A stretch of 64,000 bases of DNA from Confluentibacter sediminis (GCF_003258355.1 NZ_QKPO01000021.1:1-64000); one strand, 5' to 3'; shown: positions 1 through 7,842, counted from the stretch's first letter. Notes: generated by a model from the letters alone, not told the origin. Translations and numbers: made by a program.

Positions 1-42
1 GTCATTAATTTGTAGAAAATCTATAGATTTATAGAAATAAAT

Positions 43-72
43 GGGGTTTGTGCGCAAACTCCCGTTGGCAAC
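43..72. repeat. Right arm of a cassette-like inverted repeat
   Basis: This 30-base stretch reads ggggtttgtgcg followed by a segment ending in cgttggcaac. Its reverse complement resembles the left arms of the spacers at 482-512 and 1431-1461, which have gttgctaa or gcctaac at the outer end and ttgcacaagccc at the inner end. It therefore looks like the distal end of another such spacer whose left part lies outside the window. The arm resemblance is visible in the sequence; the recombination-site reading is inference. Confidence 0.4.
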
Positions 73-108
73 AATGCACAATTGTAATGAAAAATTATAA
101 CTAAAATT

Positions 109-474
109 ATGAAACAGTCACTTTTATTGATAACGGGACTTTTTTTCTTGACTTCTTCGACTTTTGCTCAGCAAAAAAGTCTGTTTCAACCCGATTCTAC
201 TTTGAATAATCTTTCGTTATTCAAAACATGGAAACCGTTTAACCAAGGTGTACTTGGAAAAACCAATGAATCAGCAATTATTTCCTTCAATCCTTTAATG
301 AAGGATTTTTCTAAATTAATGTTTAAGGATTCTCATAATATTGCAGGACCCAAAAAGGATGATGAATTCGTTTCTGAGATGCCCATAATTGAACCAAAAG
401 GTAATTATCCGATGAGGATAGTGCCAATTGACTCAACAATACAATATAGTTTGCTTATTGTAAAACCAAATTAA
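109..474 (+). CDS. Small secreted protein of unknown function
   Basis: A 121-residue protein with a clear N-terminal signal peptide: MKQSLLLITG, then a hydrophobic stretch ending TFAQQ, with cleavage likely near residue 20. I recognise no family. The mature part is polar, has no cysteine and no repeats, so it is probably periplasmic or secreted. The start is supported by an A-rich upstream stretch (aaaattataactaaaatt) typical of Bacteroidetes genes with weak Shine-Dalgarno sequences. It stands alone between two spacer elements (43-72 and 482-740) and is read in the same direction as the next genes, which fits a single-gene cassette. Function unknown. Confidence 0.7.
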   Translation: MKQSLLLITGLFFLTSSTFAQQKSLFQPDSTLNNLSLFKTWKPFNQGVLGKTNESAIISFNPLMKDFSKLMFKDSHNIAGPKKDDEFVSEMPIIEPKGNYPMRIVPIDSTIQYSLLIVKPN

Positions 475-481
475 TAACACA

Positions 482-740
482 GTTGCTAAGCCGGTAACCG
501 TTGCACAAGCCCATACATTATAAAAAACAGACTTCTATAACTGCCTTTTGAGGCAGTTTCTTTTTTTAGGTAGCTTCCTTGCTGTGGCGAAGTTTTTAAC
601 TTCCCAAAACCATTGGAATTAATAATAAAACCATTACAAGCCTATAGGATACATTGTTGAAAAGTAATATATTGCGTATGTAAACGATATGGCTGCAATG
701 GGGGTTGGTGTTTGTTGGGGTTATACAAGTCTTAGGCAAC
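482..740 (+). repeat. Spacer element copy A (~250 bp, cassette-like)
   Basis: Intergenic element nearly identical along its length to copy B at 1431-1690. Shared blocks include ggtaaccg with ttgcacaagccc near the left end, a terminator hairpin, taggtagcttccttgctg, acttcccaaaac, a block around aagtaatatattgcgtat, and ggtgtttgttggggtt near the right end. The outer ends are short inverted repeats: gttgctaag at 482-490 against cttaggcaac at 731-740. No ORF lies in it. The duplication around a single gene, together with inverted ends, suggests a recombination-site-like spacer or a small non-autonomous repeat. The exact boundaries are approximate. Confidence 0.75.
538..567 (+). terminator. Rho-independent terminator inside spacer copy A
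   Basis: Stem ctgcct/aggcag around a tttg loop, followed by tttcttttttt. It would end transcription of the gene at 109-474. The same hairpin recurs in copy B. Confidence 0.75.
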
Positions 741-744
741 ATTA

Positions 745-1422
745 ATGAAAAACAATATTCACATATTACGTATAGTATTATTAATAAGTTTATTTTCTTG
801 TAAAAAAGATATTAAACCGAAAGGAATTGAGCCTAATATTGAATCCAAAACAAATATTGTAGAAGTTAAGAAAAATAAAATCTCGAATATCGAAAGAGAT
901 TCGACTTTGGAGCTTCAAAAAGTAGACTTAATATATACTATTTCGGATAAACAAATTGACACTTTAATAGGATTTTGTAATTGCGAAAAGAACGTTAAAG
1001 ACAATACCTTAAAAATTCAAATCAGAACTGAATTTCCACCTTTGAGTGAACTTAAAAAAGGAAACAGAAATGCAACTGAATTTCAAATGGGAATTCCTAG
1101 ACAATATAGATTTCTGACATTTTATTTGAGAGATTCAATTGTAGAGAAAACGAAGATTTTTAAAGCATCAACAGAGTCACAGTTTGAAAACAAAAAAATA
1201 GATTCAACTTCAATTAAAAACTATGAAATTAAAATAAGCAGATTTGATTATAAAATTGCTCAAAATGTTTGGGGAAATTATGAATTAGAATTGACAAATC
1301 CTTTTGGTTTTGTTGAAAATGATTTTAAAGTAAAAGGAACATTTCATTGTAACAATTGGAAAATTGTAGAATATGAGGAATTGCCAGATTGGACTATAAA
1401 AGGAAATAATTATATTGAATAA
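745..1422 (+). CDS. Putative lipoprotein of unknown function
   Basis: A 225-residue protein starting MKNNIHILRIVLLISLFSCKK. The segment LLISLFSC is a good lipobox, so the protein is probably acylated at Cys19 and held in the outer membrane or periplasm. The rest is rich in Lys, Ile, Asn and Glu, contains an FCNCEKN segment and a C-terminal FHCNNW, and belongs to no family I recognise. It is flanked on both sides by the two copies of the ~250-bp spacer, exactly one gene per repeat unit. The start codon follows the right end of spacer A by only four bases, so translation signals may lie inside the spacer. Confidence 0.7.
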   Translation: MKNNIHILRIVLLISLFSCKKDIKPKGIEPNIESKTNIVEVKKNKISNIERDSTLELQKVDLIYTISDKQIDTLIGFCNCEKNVKDNTLKIQIRTEFPPLSELKKGNRNATEFQMGIPRQYRFLTFYLRDSIVEKTKIFKASTESQFENKKIDSTSIKNYEIKISRFDYKIAQNVWGNYELELTNPFGFVENDFKVKGTFHCNNWKIVEYEELPDWTIKGNNYIE

Positions 1423-1430
1423 AAAACGTA

Positions 1431-1690
1431 GCCTAACACCGGTAACCGATTGCACAAGCCCATAAATTATAAAAAGAGACTTCTATAACTGCCTTTTAAG
1501 GCAGTTTCTTTTTTTAGGTAGCTTCCTTGCTGCGAAGTCTTCAACTTCCCAAAACTATTGGAATAACAATAAGATTATGGTTAATATAAGTCTGTTGGAT
1601 AGCTTGTTAAAAAGTAATATATTGCGTATATAAACGATATGGCTACAATGGGGATTGGTGTTTGTTGGGGTTGTATGGTTGTTTGCGGTC
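1431..1690 (+). repeat. Spacer element copy B (~250 bp, cassette-like)
   Basis: Second copy of the element at 482-740, differing by scattered substitutions and small indels. Its left end reads gcctaacacc, whose first seven bases fit the integron R'' consensus RYYYAAC; copy A does not match that consensus. The right end (ttggtgtttgttggggtt, then tatggttgtttgcgg) has diverged from copy A. It contains a terminator at 1487-1515. The direct repetition is certain from reading both copies; its role is inferred. Confidence 0.75.
1487..1515 (+). terminator. Rho-independent terminator inside spacer copy B
   Basis: Nine-base stem aactgcctt/aaggcagtt with a tt loop, followed by tcttttttt. It closes the lipoprotein gene at 745-1422. 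Confidence 0.75.
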
Positions 1691-1710
1691 ATTATAAAGC
1701 AACATGAAAA

Positions 1711-2232
1711 ATGAAAGATGTTGAACTAATATTGAAACAAACCGGTGATTCATACCATTGGACTAATGAATTACTTAGAACAATACCTTTCGAGAAATGG
1801 GATGTTTGCCCAGACGTTGTAAAATCCACTTTAAATTGGCAAGTGGGTCATTTAATTGTAAGCCACTATTTTCATTCTGTGATGGTCATTAAGGGGCATC
1901 AAGTGGATATTCTGAGGCAAATACCATTAAAGGAATATGATGCTTATTTTACCGAAGGCAATCCTGAAATGACCATTGGTAAATTGGATTCCCGAACGTT
2001 GTTTGAACAATTGCATTTTATGCAAAAAAGCTCACTGGAAATCATAAAAAACCTGATTGACGAAGATTTGAGCAAACCCTTGAAGCCAAGCGCAATTCCA
2101 CACCCCATTGCTAAAAATAAGCTTGAATCTCTAGACTGGAACATCAAACACACGATGTACCATTGTGGGCAAATAGGAATTCTCAAAAGAATTGTGGACA
2201 AAAGACACGACTTTGGACTAAAAAGTAATTAA
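1711..2232 (+). CDS. DinB-like superfamily protein
   Basis: A 173-residue all-helical protein. It has the pattern of the DinB/YfiT metal-binding superfamily: a first helix around residues 1-25, the histidine-containing WQVGHLIVSHYFH at about 43-55, and a C-terminal helix IKHTMYHCGQIG with the paired histidines that complete the metal triad. Members are often damage-inducible or thiol-transferase-like enzymes, but the substrate cannot be told from sequence. It follows spacer B and is first in a tight run: the protease gene starts 36 bp downstream and the next two genes overlap, so the four are probably one transcript. The family call is secure; the function is not. Confidence 0.8.
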   Translation: MKDVELILKQTGDSYHWTNELLRTIPFEKWDVCPDVVKSTLNWQVGHLIVSHYFHSVMVIKGHQVDILRQIPLKEYDAYFTEGNPEMTIGKLDSRTLFEQLHFMQKSSLEIIKNLIDEDLSKPLKPSAIPHPIAKNKLESLDWNIKHTMYHCGQIGILKRIVDKRHDFGLKSN

Positions 2233-2267
2233 AACAAATTTTACCATATAAAAAATGAAATGTTAAA

Positions 2268-3005
2268 ATGGAAAAGCTTTTGATAAAAAACATAGCGCAA
2301 TTATTGATTGTTTTACCCTTAATAATCTACACCCTAAAAAAATCACATATCAAATGGTCGGCACTACTACTTTTCTGTTTGTTTTTTTTGCAGAATCAAC
2401 TGTTGCTTGAGCTGCCACGAGAGTTTGAATTCTTAAATATAATAGAAGGCAATTGGAATTGGTCTGGTAAAATATATGCCATGGCAGGTTCCTTGCTATT
2501 TTATTGGCTATTTAAAAAAGAGTTTTCAGAACATGATTTTTTCAAAATAAAACAGGCAAGGAATTCCATTAGGCCCAATATTATAACAACTTTAATAGTT
2601 ATGTTTTTGGCGGTAGCATTGGCCTTTTTTCTATTTGGAAAATCGGAACCCGATACCGAAACTTTATTGTTTCAATTAACCATGCCAGGGTTTGATGAGG
2701 AAATTGCCTTTAGGGGCATCATGCTTGGTTTACTGTCCACAGTTTTAAATGAAACAATAGATTTTGGTTTTATCAAATTTGGAAATCCTGCGATATTGAT
2801 TACCTCTATTTTGTTTGGCTTGATACACTCCTTTGGCATTGACGAACAATGGCATATTGCTCAAGATTGGATTTATTTTTCACAGACATTTTTATATGGT
2901 TTGGTATTAGGCTGGATGACCATTAAGAGCAGAAGTATTTTGATGCCTATTATATCGCACAACTTAACAAATACTGTTGGTACCATAATAACCTGGATTA
3001 AATGA
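2268..3005 (+). CDS. CPBP-family intramembrane metalloprotease
   Basis: A 245-residue membrane protein with several hydrophobic segments (about 8-22, 30-48, 70-82, 105-124, 175-190, 225-242). It carries the three CPBP (CAAX protease and bacteriocin-processing, Abi) motifs: FDEEIAFRG with Glu144, Glu145 and Arg149; a histidine in LFGLIHSFG (His187); and SHNLTN near the C terminus. Family members are glutamate proteases of the Rce1 type, some linked to bacteriocin immunity or peptide maturation. Its stop codon overlaps the start of the serine hydrolase gene by 4 bp, indicating translational coupling. Confidence 0.85.
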   Translation: MEKLLIKNIAQLLIVLPLIIYTLKKSHIKWSALLLFCLFFLQNQLLLELPREFEFLNIIEGNWNWSGKIYAMAGSLLFYWLFKKEFSEHDFFKIKQARNSIRPNIITTLIVMFLAVALAFFLFGKSEPDTETLLFQLTMPGFDEEIAFRGIMLGLLSTVLNETIDFGFIKFGNPAILITSILFGLIHSFGIDEQWHIAQDWIYFSQTFLYGLVLGWMTIKSRSILMPIISHNLTNTVGTIITWIK

Positions 3006-4183
3006 AAGCTTCAAAATCAATAGTAAAGATAAGGGAATTTACATGCGTTTTTTTTCTTGTTTTTTCAGCAATTGGTTGTTGTCAAGAACTTGAAAATCTT
3101 TTAGAATACAAAGGCGGGAAGGTTCATGTACAACCTTCTATCGAAATATTTCCCGACGAAGCTATTTACAAAAGCACATCTCTTTCAAACAAAGAGCTAG
3201 AAAATAACCTTTCAGAAAATATCCAAAACATCATTTCAAAACAGGATATAGTTGGTATTTCAATCACGATGCTAATTCCAGAACAAGGTCTGTGGCAATT
3301 CGATTCGGGGTATGTTTCAAAAGAAAAGAATACATTGGTAGATAGTTCCAGTGTTTTTTATTGGGCTAGTGTTTCAAAGCTGGTTACAAGCACTGTTATT
3401 CATCAACTTATTTTGGAGGACAAACTGCAACCTACAGATAAACTGTCTAAATGGTTTCCCCAATTCAAAGATTCAAAAAAAATAACTATCAAGCATTTAT
3501 TGAACCATACCAGTGGAATTTTTAGTTTTAACAGCGACTCAACATTTCATTATCAAAACAAATTCCATACCCCAAAAGAACTACTTGAGGTCGCATTGAA
3601 AAAAAGGAATCTATTCAAACCCGGGGAATATTGGTCATATACCAACACAGGTTATCTTTTGCTGGCTTTAATTGCAGAACATATCGAAGGGAAAAGTTTT
3701 TCCCAAATCGTTCACGAAAGGATTGCATTGCCACAAAATTTAGCGGCAATGGACGTGTTGAAGCAAGACGAAAAGCCAGAAAATTTGGCATTGGCTCATA
3801 TTAAAGATAGCGTTGTAAATACTCATTTCGCCATGCCTTTGGGAGCAGGAAATATGGTAAGCAACTCAAAAGATATGGCAGTATTCCTAGCTTCACTACT
3901 AACGGGCAAGTACCTCCCTATTAAAATGGTACACAATATGCTTCTAGAGCTATATCCTATGTTCAATAAAGGACAATACTATGGTAGCGGTATTATGTTA
4001 TACGATTTTAAAGAGATAAACAATACTCAAAATCAATGGATTGGTCATAGTGGCGGCACTGAAAACTACAAAGCTATATTGGTGTACGATATTAAAACAA
4101 AAACAGTTTGTGCAATTACAGTAAACCAAAATATATCAGTAGAAGCAATCGCATTTAGTATGATTGATAAATTAAATGAATGA
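3002..4183 (+). CDS. Serine hydrolase, beta-lactamase/penicillin-binding class C family
   Basis: A 393-residue exported protein. The N terminus is hydrophobic and contains FSAIGCC, so it is probably a lipoprotein or has a cleaved signal. The SxxK nucleophile motif is SVSK (Ser123, Lys126), YTN at 213-215 is the YxN motif, and HSGG near residue 350 is the third active-site motif. This is the Pfam beta-lactamase fold used by AmpC, D-aminopeptidases and EstB-type esterases, so true beta-lactam hydrolysis is not implied. It overlaps its neighbours by 4 bp upstream and a few bases downstream if the long SDR start is used. Confidence 0.85.
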   Translation: MKASKSIVKIREFTCVFFLVFSAIGCCQELENLLEYKGGKVHVQPSIEIFPDEAIYKSTSLSNKELENNLSENIQNIISKQDIVGISITMLIPEQGLWQFDSGYVSKEKNTLVDSSSVFYWASVSKLVTSTVIHQLILEDKLQPTDKLSKWFPQFKDSKKITIKHLLNHTSGIFSFNSDSTFHYQNKFHTPKELLEVALKKRNLFKPGEYWSYTNTGYLLLALIAEHIEGKSFSQIVHERIALPQNLAAMDVLKQDEKPENLALAHIKDSVVNTHFAMPLGAGNMVSNSKDMAVFLASLLTGKYLPIKMVHNMLLELYPMFNKGQYYGSGIMLYDFKEINNTQNQWIGHSGGTENYKAILVYDIKTKTVCAITVNQNISVEAIAFSMIDKLNE

Positions 4184-4211
4184 TGAGTCGCTAACAACTA
4201 AAGGAAAGGAA

Positions 4212-4928
4212 ATGAAAAGAGCAATAGTAGTAGGTGCAACATCAGGAATAGGAAAAGGAATGGCAAGATTATTGACTGAAAACCATTTTAAAGTTGGGAT
4301 CACTGGGAGACGAATAGAGTTACTTAATGAGTTGAAATCGGAGAAGAACAATTCTTATTTAATCAAATCTTTTGACATAACCGACACTTTAAATGTTGCT
4401 AGACATTTAGAAGAATTAACATCTGAACTTGGAGGACTTGATTTACTTCTTTTAAGTTCAGGAACGGGAGATGAAAACGAGAACTTGGACTTTAAAACTG
4501 AAAAACGGATCATTGACATAAATGTGATAGGATTCACCATCATAGCAGATTGGGTATTTAACTATTTTCAGAAGCAAAAGTATGGTCATTTGGTAGCTAT
4601 AAGTTCTATTGCAGGACTTCGCGGAAGTAGACAGGCATCTGCCTACAATGCAACAAAGGCATATCAAATTAATTATTTGGAAGGATTGAGGCAAAAGGCA
4701 ACTAAGTTAAAAACTCAAATTTATGTAACCGATGTGAGACCCGGTTTTGTTGATACTGAAATGGCTAAGGCAGACAAGAAGTTTTGGGTTGCAACTGTTG
4801 ACAAAGCTAGTCTACAGATTTATTCATCAATAAAACAAAAAAAGAAAATAGTTTATATTACTAGGCGTTGGAGACTTATGGCAATATTATTAAAAGTATT
4901 ACCAAGACATGTATATGACAGAGTGTAG
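4212..4928 (+). CDS. Short-chain dehydrogenase/reductase (SDR)
   Basis: A classical SDR of about 238 residues. GATSGIG (residues 8-14) is the nucleotide-binding glycine motif; the catalytic tetrad is Asn104 (DINVIG), Ser131 or 132 (AISSIAG), Tyr145 and Lys149 (YNATK). The usual NNAG motif is replaced by SSGTG. I chose ATG 4212 rather than the upstream ATG at 4176 because aaaggaaagga directly precedes it and the glycine motif then sits at its normal position. The product is probably an NAD(P)H-dependent oxidoreductase of unknown substrate, and the gene is last in the 1711-4928 run. Confidence 0.8.
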   Translation: MKRAIVVGATSGIGKGMARLLTENHFKVGITGRRIELLNELKSEKNNSYLIKSFDITDTLNVARHLEELTSELGGLDLLLLSSGTGDENENLDFKTEKRIIDINVIGFTIIADWVFNYFQKQKYGHLVAISSIAGLRGSRQASAYNATKAYQINYLEGLRQKATKLKTQIYVTDVRPGFVDTEMAKADKKFWVATVDKASLQIYSSIKQKKKIVYITRRWRLMAILLKVLPRHVYDRV

Positions 4929-4941
4929 GGAAATAGCGAAC

Positions 4942-5063
4942 CGCCAACAAAGCTGGTTGCACAAGTCCTTAATTTTATATAAAAAAACATATAAAAAAAA
5001 CCTATTTATAAGAACGTTGTTTTTGATTTTTATAAATTAAGGTTATGTTTGGTGGAGGTTATA
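4942..5063. repeat. Inverted-repeat spacer after the SDR gene
   Basis: The left arm begins gccaacaaagctggttgcac and continues into tccttaatttta; the right arm contains tataaattaagg, tatgtttggtgg and ends near ataacc. The block ccttaattttata pairs with tataaattaagg. The left arm shares ggttgcacaag with the spacers at 482 and 1431, so it looks like a more divergent member of the same spacer class. No ORF lies inside. Confidence 0.5.
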
Positions 5064-5144
5064 ACCATTTAAAAAATGAACAAAGAATAAGCGGAATAAA
5101 TATGTTGCATATGAAAAAACAAGGGATGATATATAAATAATTAG

Positions 5145-5468
5145 TTATGTCATTTCATCCATGGATTTTTCAAAAAGGATTCCTCCTTTATACATCCCTT
5201 TTAGGAAAGGATGAATCTCTTTACCGAGTTCCGTTAAGCTGTATTCAACACGTGGAGGCACTTCTGGGAAAACGGTTCTTTTGACTAATCCATCTGCTTC
5301 TAATTCTTTCAATTGTTTAGTTAGCATGCGTTCACTAATATCAGTTAATAACTTGGCCAATTCATTATATCTTTTATCTCCTTGAAAAAGATGTAAAATG
5401 ATCGTTCCTTTTCGTTTTCCTTTAACAACATTTATAAATGTATCAATCGGACAATAACTTTTTTTCAT
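5145..5468 (-). CDS. HxlR-family winged-helix transcriptional regulator
   Basis: A 107-residue regulator with the HxlR layout: an N-terminal cysteine (SYCPIDTF), then the winged helix from about residue 15 to 95, including RYNELAKLL, ISERMLTKQL as recognition helix and RVEYSLTELG as wing. HxlR regulators often sense electrophiles or quinones through the N-terminal cysteine. It is divergent from the quinone oxidoreductase gene at 5603, with a 134-bp shared promoter region that holds a palindrome at 5503-5520, which suggests that it controls that gene and itself. Confidence 0.9.
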   Translation of the reverse strand: MKKSYCPIDTFINVVKGKRKGTIILHLFQGDKRYNELAKLLTDISERMLTKQLKELEADGLVKRTVFPEVPPRVEYSLTELGKEIHPFLKGMYKGGILFEKSMDEMT

Positions 5469-5502
5469 TTTTTTTCTTTCTTAAGGTCTTAAAACACTAA
5501 AA

Positions 5503-5520
5503 ACGGACATAAATGTTCGT
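5503..5520. promoter_or_regulatory. Candidate HxlR operator palindrome
   Basis: The 18-base palindrome acggacat-aa-atgttcgt has one mismatch per half. It lies 35 bp upstream of the hxlR-type start codon, in the divergent intergenic region. HxlR proteins bind such dyads as dimers; the assignment is inferred from position and symmetry. Confidence 0.5.
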
Positions 5521-5602
5521 ATACCAACTATTTGTAAGTTCTTGTTAGTCAATATATTTATCCTGATATTTGTACAAAAATAAGCAAAAATAAAAGCATA
5601 AG

Positions 5603-6598
5603 ATGGTACAAAATAGATTTAAAGCATTTCGAATTGAAGAAATTAATGGTCATTATCAAGGTTCTATTAAAGAAATGGAATTTGGTGTATTAAATGACAA
5701 TGAGGTTTTAGTAAAAGTACACTACAGCTCATTGAATTATAAAGATGCCTTATCGGCCTCTGGCAATAAAGGAGTAACGAGAAACTATCCACACACACCA
5801 GGAATTGACACCGTTGGAATCATAGAAAAATCGAACAGTAATTTATTTACTATTGGAGAAAAAGTAATTGTAACAAGTTATGATTTAGGTATGAATACAG
5901 ACGGAGGATTTGCTGAGTATGTTCAAGTTCCCTCTGAATGGGTCGTAAAATTACCTGAAAAAATGACCATGAAAGAGGCCATGATATATGGTACTGCAGG
6001 ATTAACAGCGGGCATGTCGGTTTTAAGACTAACTGAATTGATAAAACCAGAGGATGGAAAAATAGCAGTTTCTGGGGCAACAGGTGGAGTTGGAGCACTG
6101 AGTGTCTCTATTTTAAGTAAATTGGGTTATTCAGTAGTTGCAATCACAGGTAAGGAAACAGAACGAGACTATTTAAATCATCTTGGAGCCGAGGAAGTAC
6201 TATTACGCAGCGAGGTTGAAAATCTTGATAAAAAGCCATTATTAAAACCTTTGTTTGCAGGGGCTATTGATACTGTTGGAGGTGTCATTCTTGAAAACAT
6301 TATTAAATCGACGGATTCAATGGGCGTTGTAACGTGTTGTGGAAATGTAGCTTCTCCAAAACTTGATTTGACCGTTTTTCCCTTTATCCTGAGAGGTGTT
6401 ACACTCATTGGAATAGATTCTCAAAACTATCCGATGAAATACAGAAAAATAGTTTGGAATAAATTAGCTCACGAATGGAAACCTAAACAATTAAACGACA
6501 CTTGCAATGAAATTAAACTTGAGGATGTCACACAAAAAATTGAATTAATGCTTAAGGGAAAATTAAAAGGAAGAACCGTTTTGACTTTAGCTGAATAA
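5603..6598 (+). CDS. YhdH/YhfP-type quinone oxidoreductase (acrylyl-CoA reductase-like MDR)
   Basis: A 331-residue zinc-independent medium-chain dehydrogenase. It has the MDR N-terminal GroES-like domain with SSLNYKDAL and TPGIDTVG, a Rossmann nucleotide-binding motif in the stretch SGATGGVGALSV (about residues 157-168) and the family ending LKGRTVL. This fits the YhdH/AcuI branch, which reduces quinones or acryloyl-CoA with NADPH. The divergent HxlR gene suggests induction by electrophiles. An inverted-repeat spacer follows at 6603-6726. Confidence 0.85.
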   Translation: MVQNRFKAFRIEEINGHYQGSIKEMEFGVLNDNEVLVKVHYSSLNYKDALSASGNKGVTRNYPHTPGIDTVGIIEKSNSNLFTIGEKVIVTSYDLGMNTDGGFAEYVQVPSEWVVKLPEKMTMKEAMIYGTAGLTAGMSVLRLTELIKPEDGKIAVSGATGGVGALSVSILSKLGYSVVAITGKETERDYLNHLGAEEVLLRSEVENLDKKPLLKPLFAGAIDTVGGVILENIIKSTDSMGVVTCCGNVASPKLDLTVFPFILRGVTLIGIDSQNYPMKYRKIVWNKLAHEWKPKQLNDTCNEIKLEDVTQKIELMLKGKLKGRTVLTLAE

Positions 6599-6602
6599 AT
6601 AG

Positions 6603-6726
6603 GCAACACAACACACAATATAGCCAATAAGGGTTTATTTGGTATGTGAAGGTTTGTAGTTTGCTTCAACTTTTCTTATCATGATAGGAAATTTGCCTGC
6701 AATCCCTTACTGGCTATATTGTTAAC
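6603..6726. repeat. Long inverted repeat downstream of the oxidoreductase gene
   Basis: The left arm caatatagccaataaggg (6616-6633) pairs with cccttactggctatattg (6704-6721) at 17 of 18 positions, flanked by gcaacacaac on the left and gttaac on the right. The ~70-base centre contains a second small palindrome, tatcatgata. The stem is too far apart, and lacks a T-tract, for an ordinary terminator. By layout it matches the other gene-separating spacers in the first 7 kb but with different stem sequence. Confidence 0.7.
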
Positions 6727-7011
6727 AATGACATGCAATTAAAAAACTTGAACTCTGAAAAAAAATAATTCAGAATTTCTATCTTTGTAGTCTGTTCTAC
6801 TAATTAACATAGTATCTGTGTCTTTCCCAAAAAGACTAGCTCAACAAAACGAGCCAAACGCATGGAAGTCTTCTGATTTTTAATGCGCAGATAATTTATA
6901 CAGTTATTTTCATCAAATTTTAAACAATACCAATTGATTACATATCAATTGCTTTATCACTTTGCTATGTGTTTAACATTTCAATATGTGATAATAATAC
7001 AATGATTAAAA
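6727..7011 (+). promoter_or_regulatory. Leader and promoter region of the methyltransferase gene
   Basis: Gene-free region of about 285 bp. A -7 box TATCTTTG (TAnnTTTG) lies at 6780-6787, giving a leader of roughly 220 bases before the ATG at 7012. Within the leader, aagact (6832-6837) pairs with agtctt (6867-6872), enclosing gctc/gagc, followed by a T-rich stretch. This could be a weak attenuator-like hairpin. No -33 TTG with standard spacing was found. Confidence 0.35.
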
Positions 7012-7842
7012 ATGAACAGTAAACAATTAATAAGTAGAAATATAGAAGTATTTTACAATAAAGCATCAGAAGAAACCAGACTTGATAAAGGAATGGGCGT
7101 ATTTGAGTTTGAAAGAATCAAATCGCTCATAGAAAAGTATCTTCCATCTTCATCGTCAAAAATAATTGATATTGGAGGTGGTACAGGGAAATATTCAGAA
7201 TGGCTTGCAAAAAAAGGACATCAAGTTTATTTAGTAGAACCAGTTCCTAAACATATTAAATTAGCCCAAAATAGAGCGAATAAGTTAAAGAACAAATTTT
7301 CTGTTCAATTGGGCGAATCTCGAAAATTGGAATTTAAAAATAATTTTGCCGACTTAATAATACTTCACGGACCACTGTATCATCTTCAAAAAAAGGAAGA
7401 TAGAGATTTAACCATTTGTGAAGCTAAACGAGTTCTAAAAAATGGCGGAATCATTTTAGCATTTGCGATTAATTATACGGCATCAACTTTAGTGGGTCTT
7501 TTAAATGGACTAATTCATAAAAATTCATTTTTTGAAATGTGCAAAGAAGAATTGACGTCAGGAATACACAATCCACCAGATGATTTTCCTTGGCTTTTGG
7601 CAGAAGCCTATTATCACAAACCTGAACAACTAAAAGACGAGTTTATAAATCAAGGATTAACCTACATTAATACATATGCCGTTGAAGGAATGGCTTGGTT
7701 GGACAAAGAATACTTTGCAAATATGCTGAATAACAAAAAGAAAAAAACATTATTAGAACTTATCAAAATCACAGAAAATGACAGTTATCTTTTGCCTTTT
7801 AGCCCACATATGATGATTGCAGTTAAAAAAAATGATTTATGA
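7012..7842 (+). CDS. Class I SAM-dependent methyltransferase
   Basis: A 276-residue protein with a Rossmann-type methyltransferase fold. Motif I is IIDIGGGTGKYSEWL (about 45-59), the acidic residue ending strand 2 is in YLVEPV, and motif post-I/IV is ADLIILHGPLYHL. Proteins like this are annotated as generic methyltransferase type 11/25. The substrate is unknown; the basic N-terminal helix and C-terminal cap give no clear hint. The gene stands alone, preceded by a long leader and followed by 278 bp without a gene. The start at 7012 (tacaatgattaaaaATG) is the first in-frame ATG that keeps the full domain. Confidence 0.85.
   Translation: MNSKQLISRNIEVFYNKASEETRLDKGMGVFEFERIKSLIEKYLPSSSSKIIDIGGGTGKYSEWLAKKGHQVYLVEPVPKHIKLAQNRANKLKNKFSVQLGESRKLEFKNNFADLIILHGPLYHLQKKEDRDLTICEAKRVLKNGGIILAFAINYTASTLVGLLNGLIHKNSFFEMCKEELTSGIHNPPDDFPWLLAEAYYHKPEQLKDEFINQGLTYINTYAVEGMAWLDKEYFANMLNNKKKKTLLELIKITENDSYLLPFSPHMMIAVKKNDL

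Noticed and set aside
482-1690. Spacers considered as insertion sequences
   Set aside because: No transposase, no clean terminal inverted repeats of IS type and no target duplications were seen.
3002-4183. Serine hydrolase as a true antibiotic beta-lactamase
   Set aside because: Only general SxxK, YxN and HxG motifs are visible; the family is broad and the context does not favour beta-lactam resistance.
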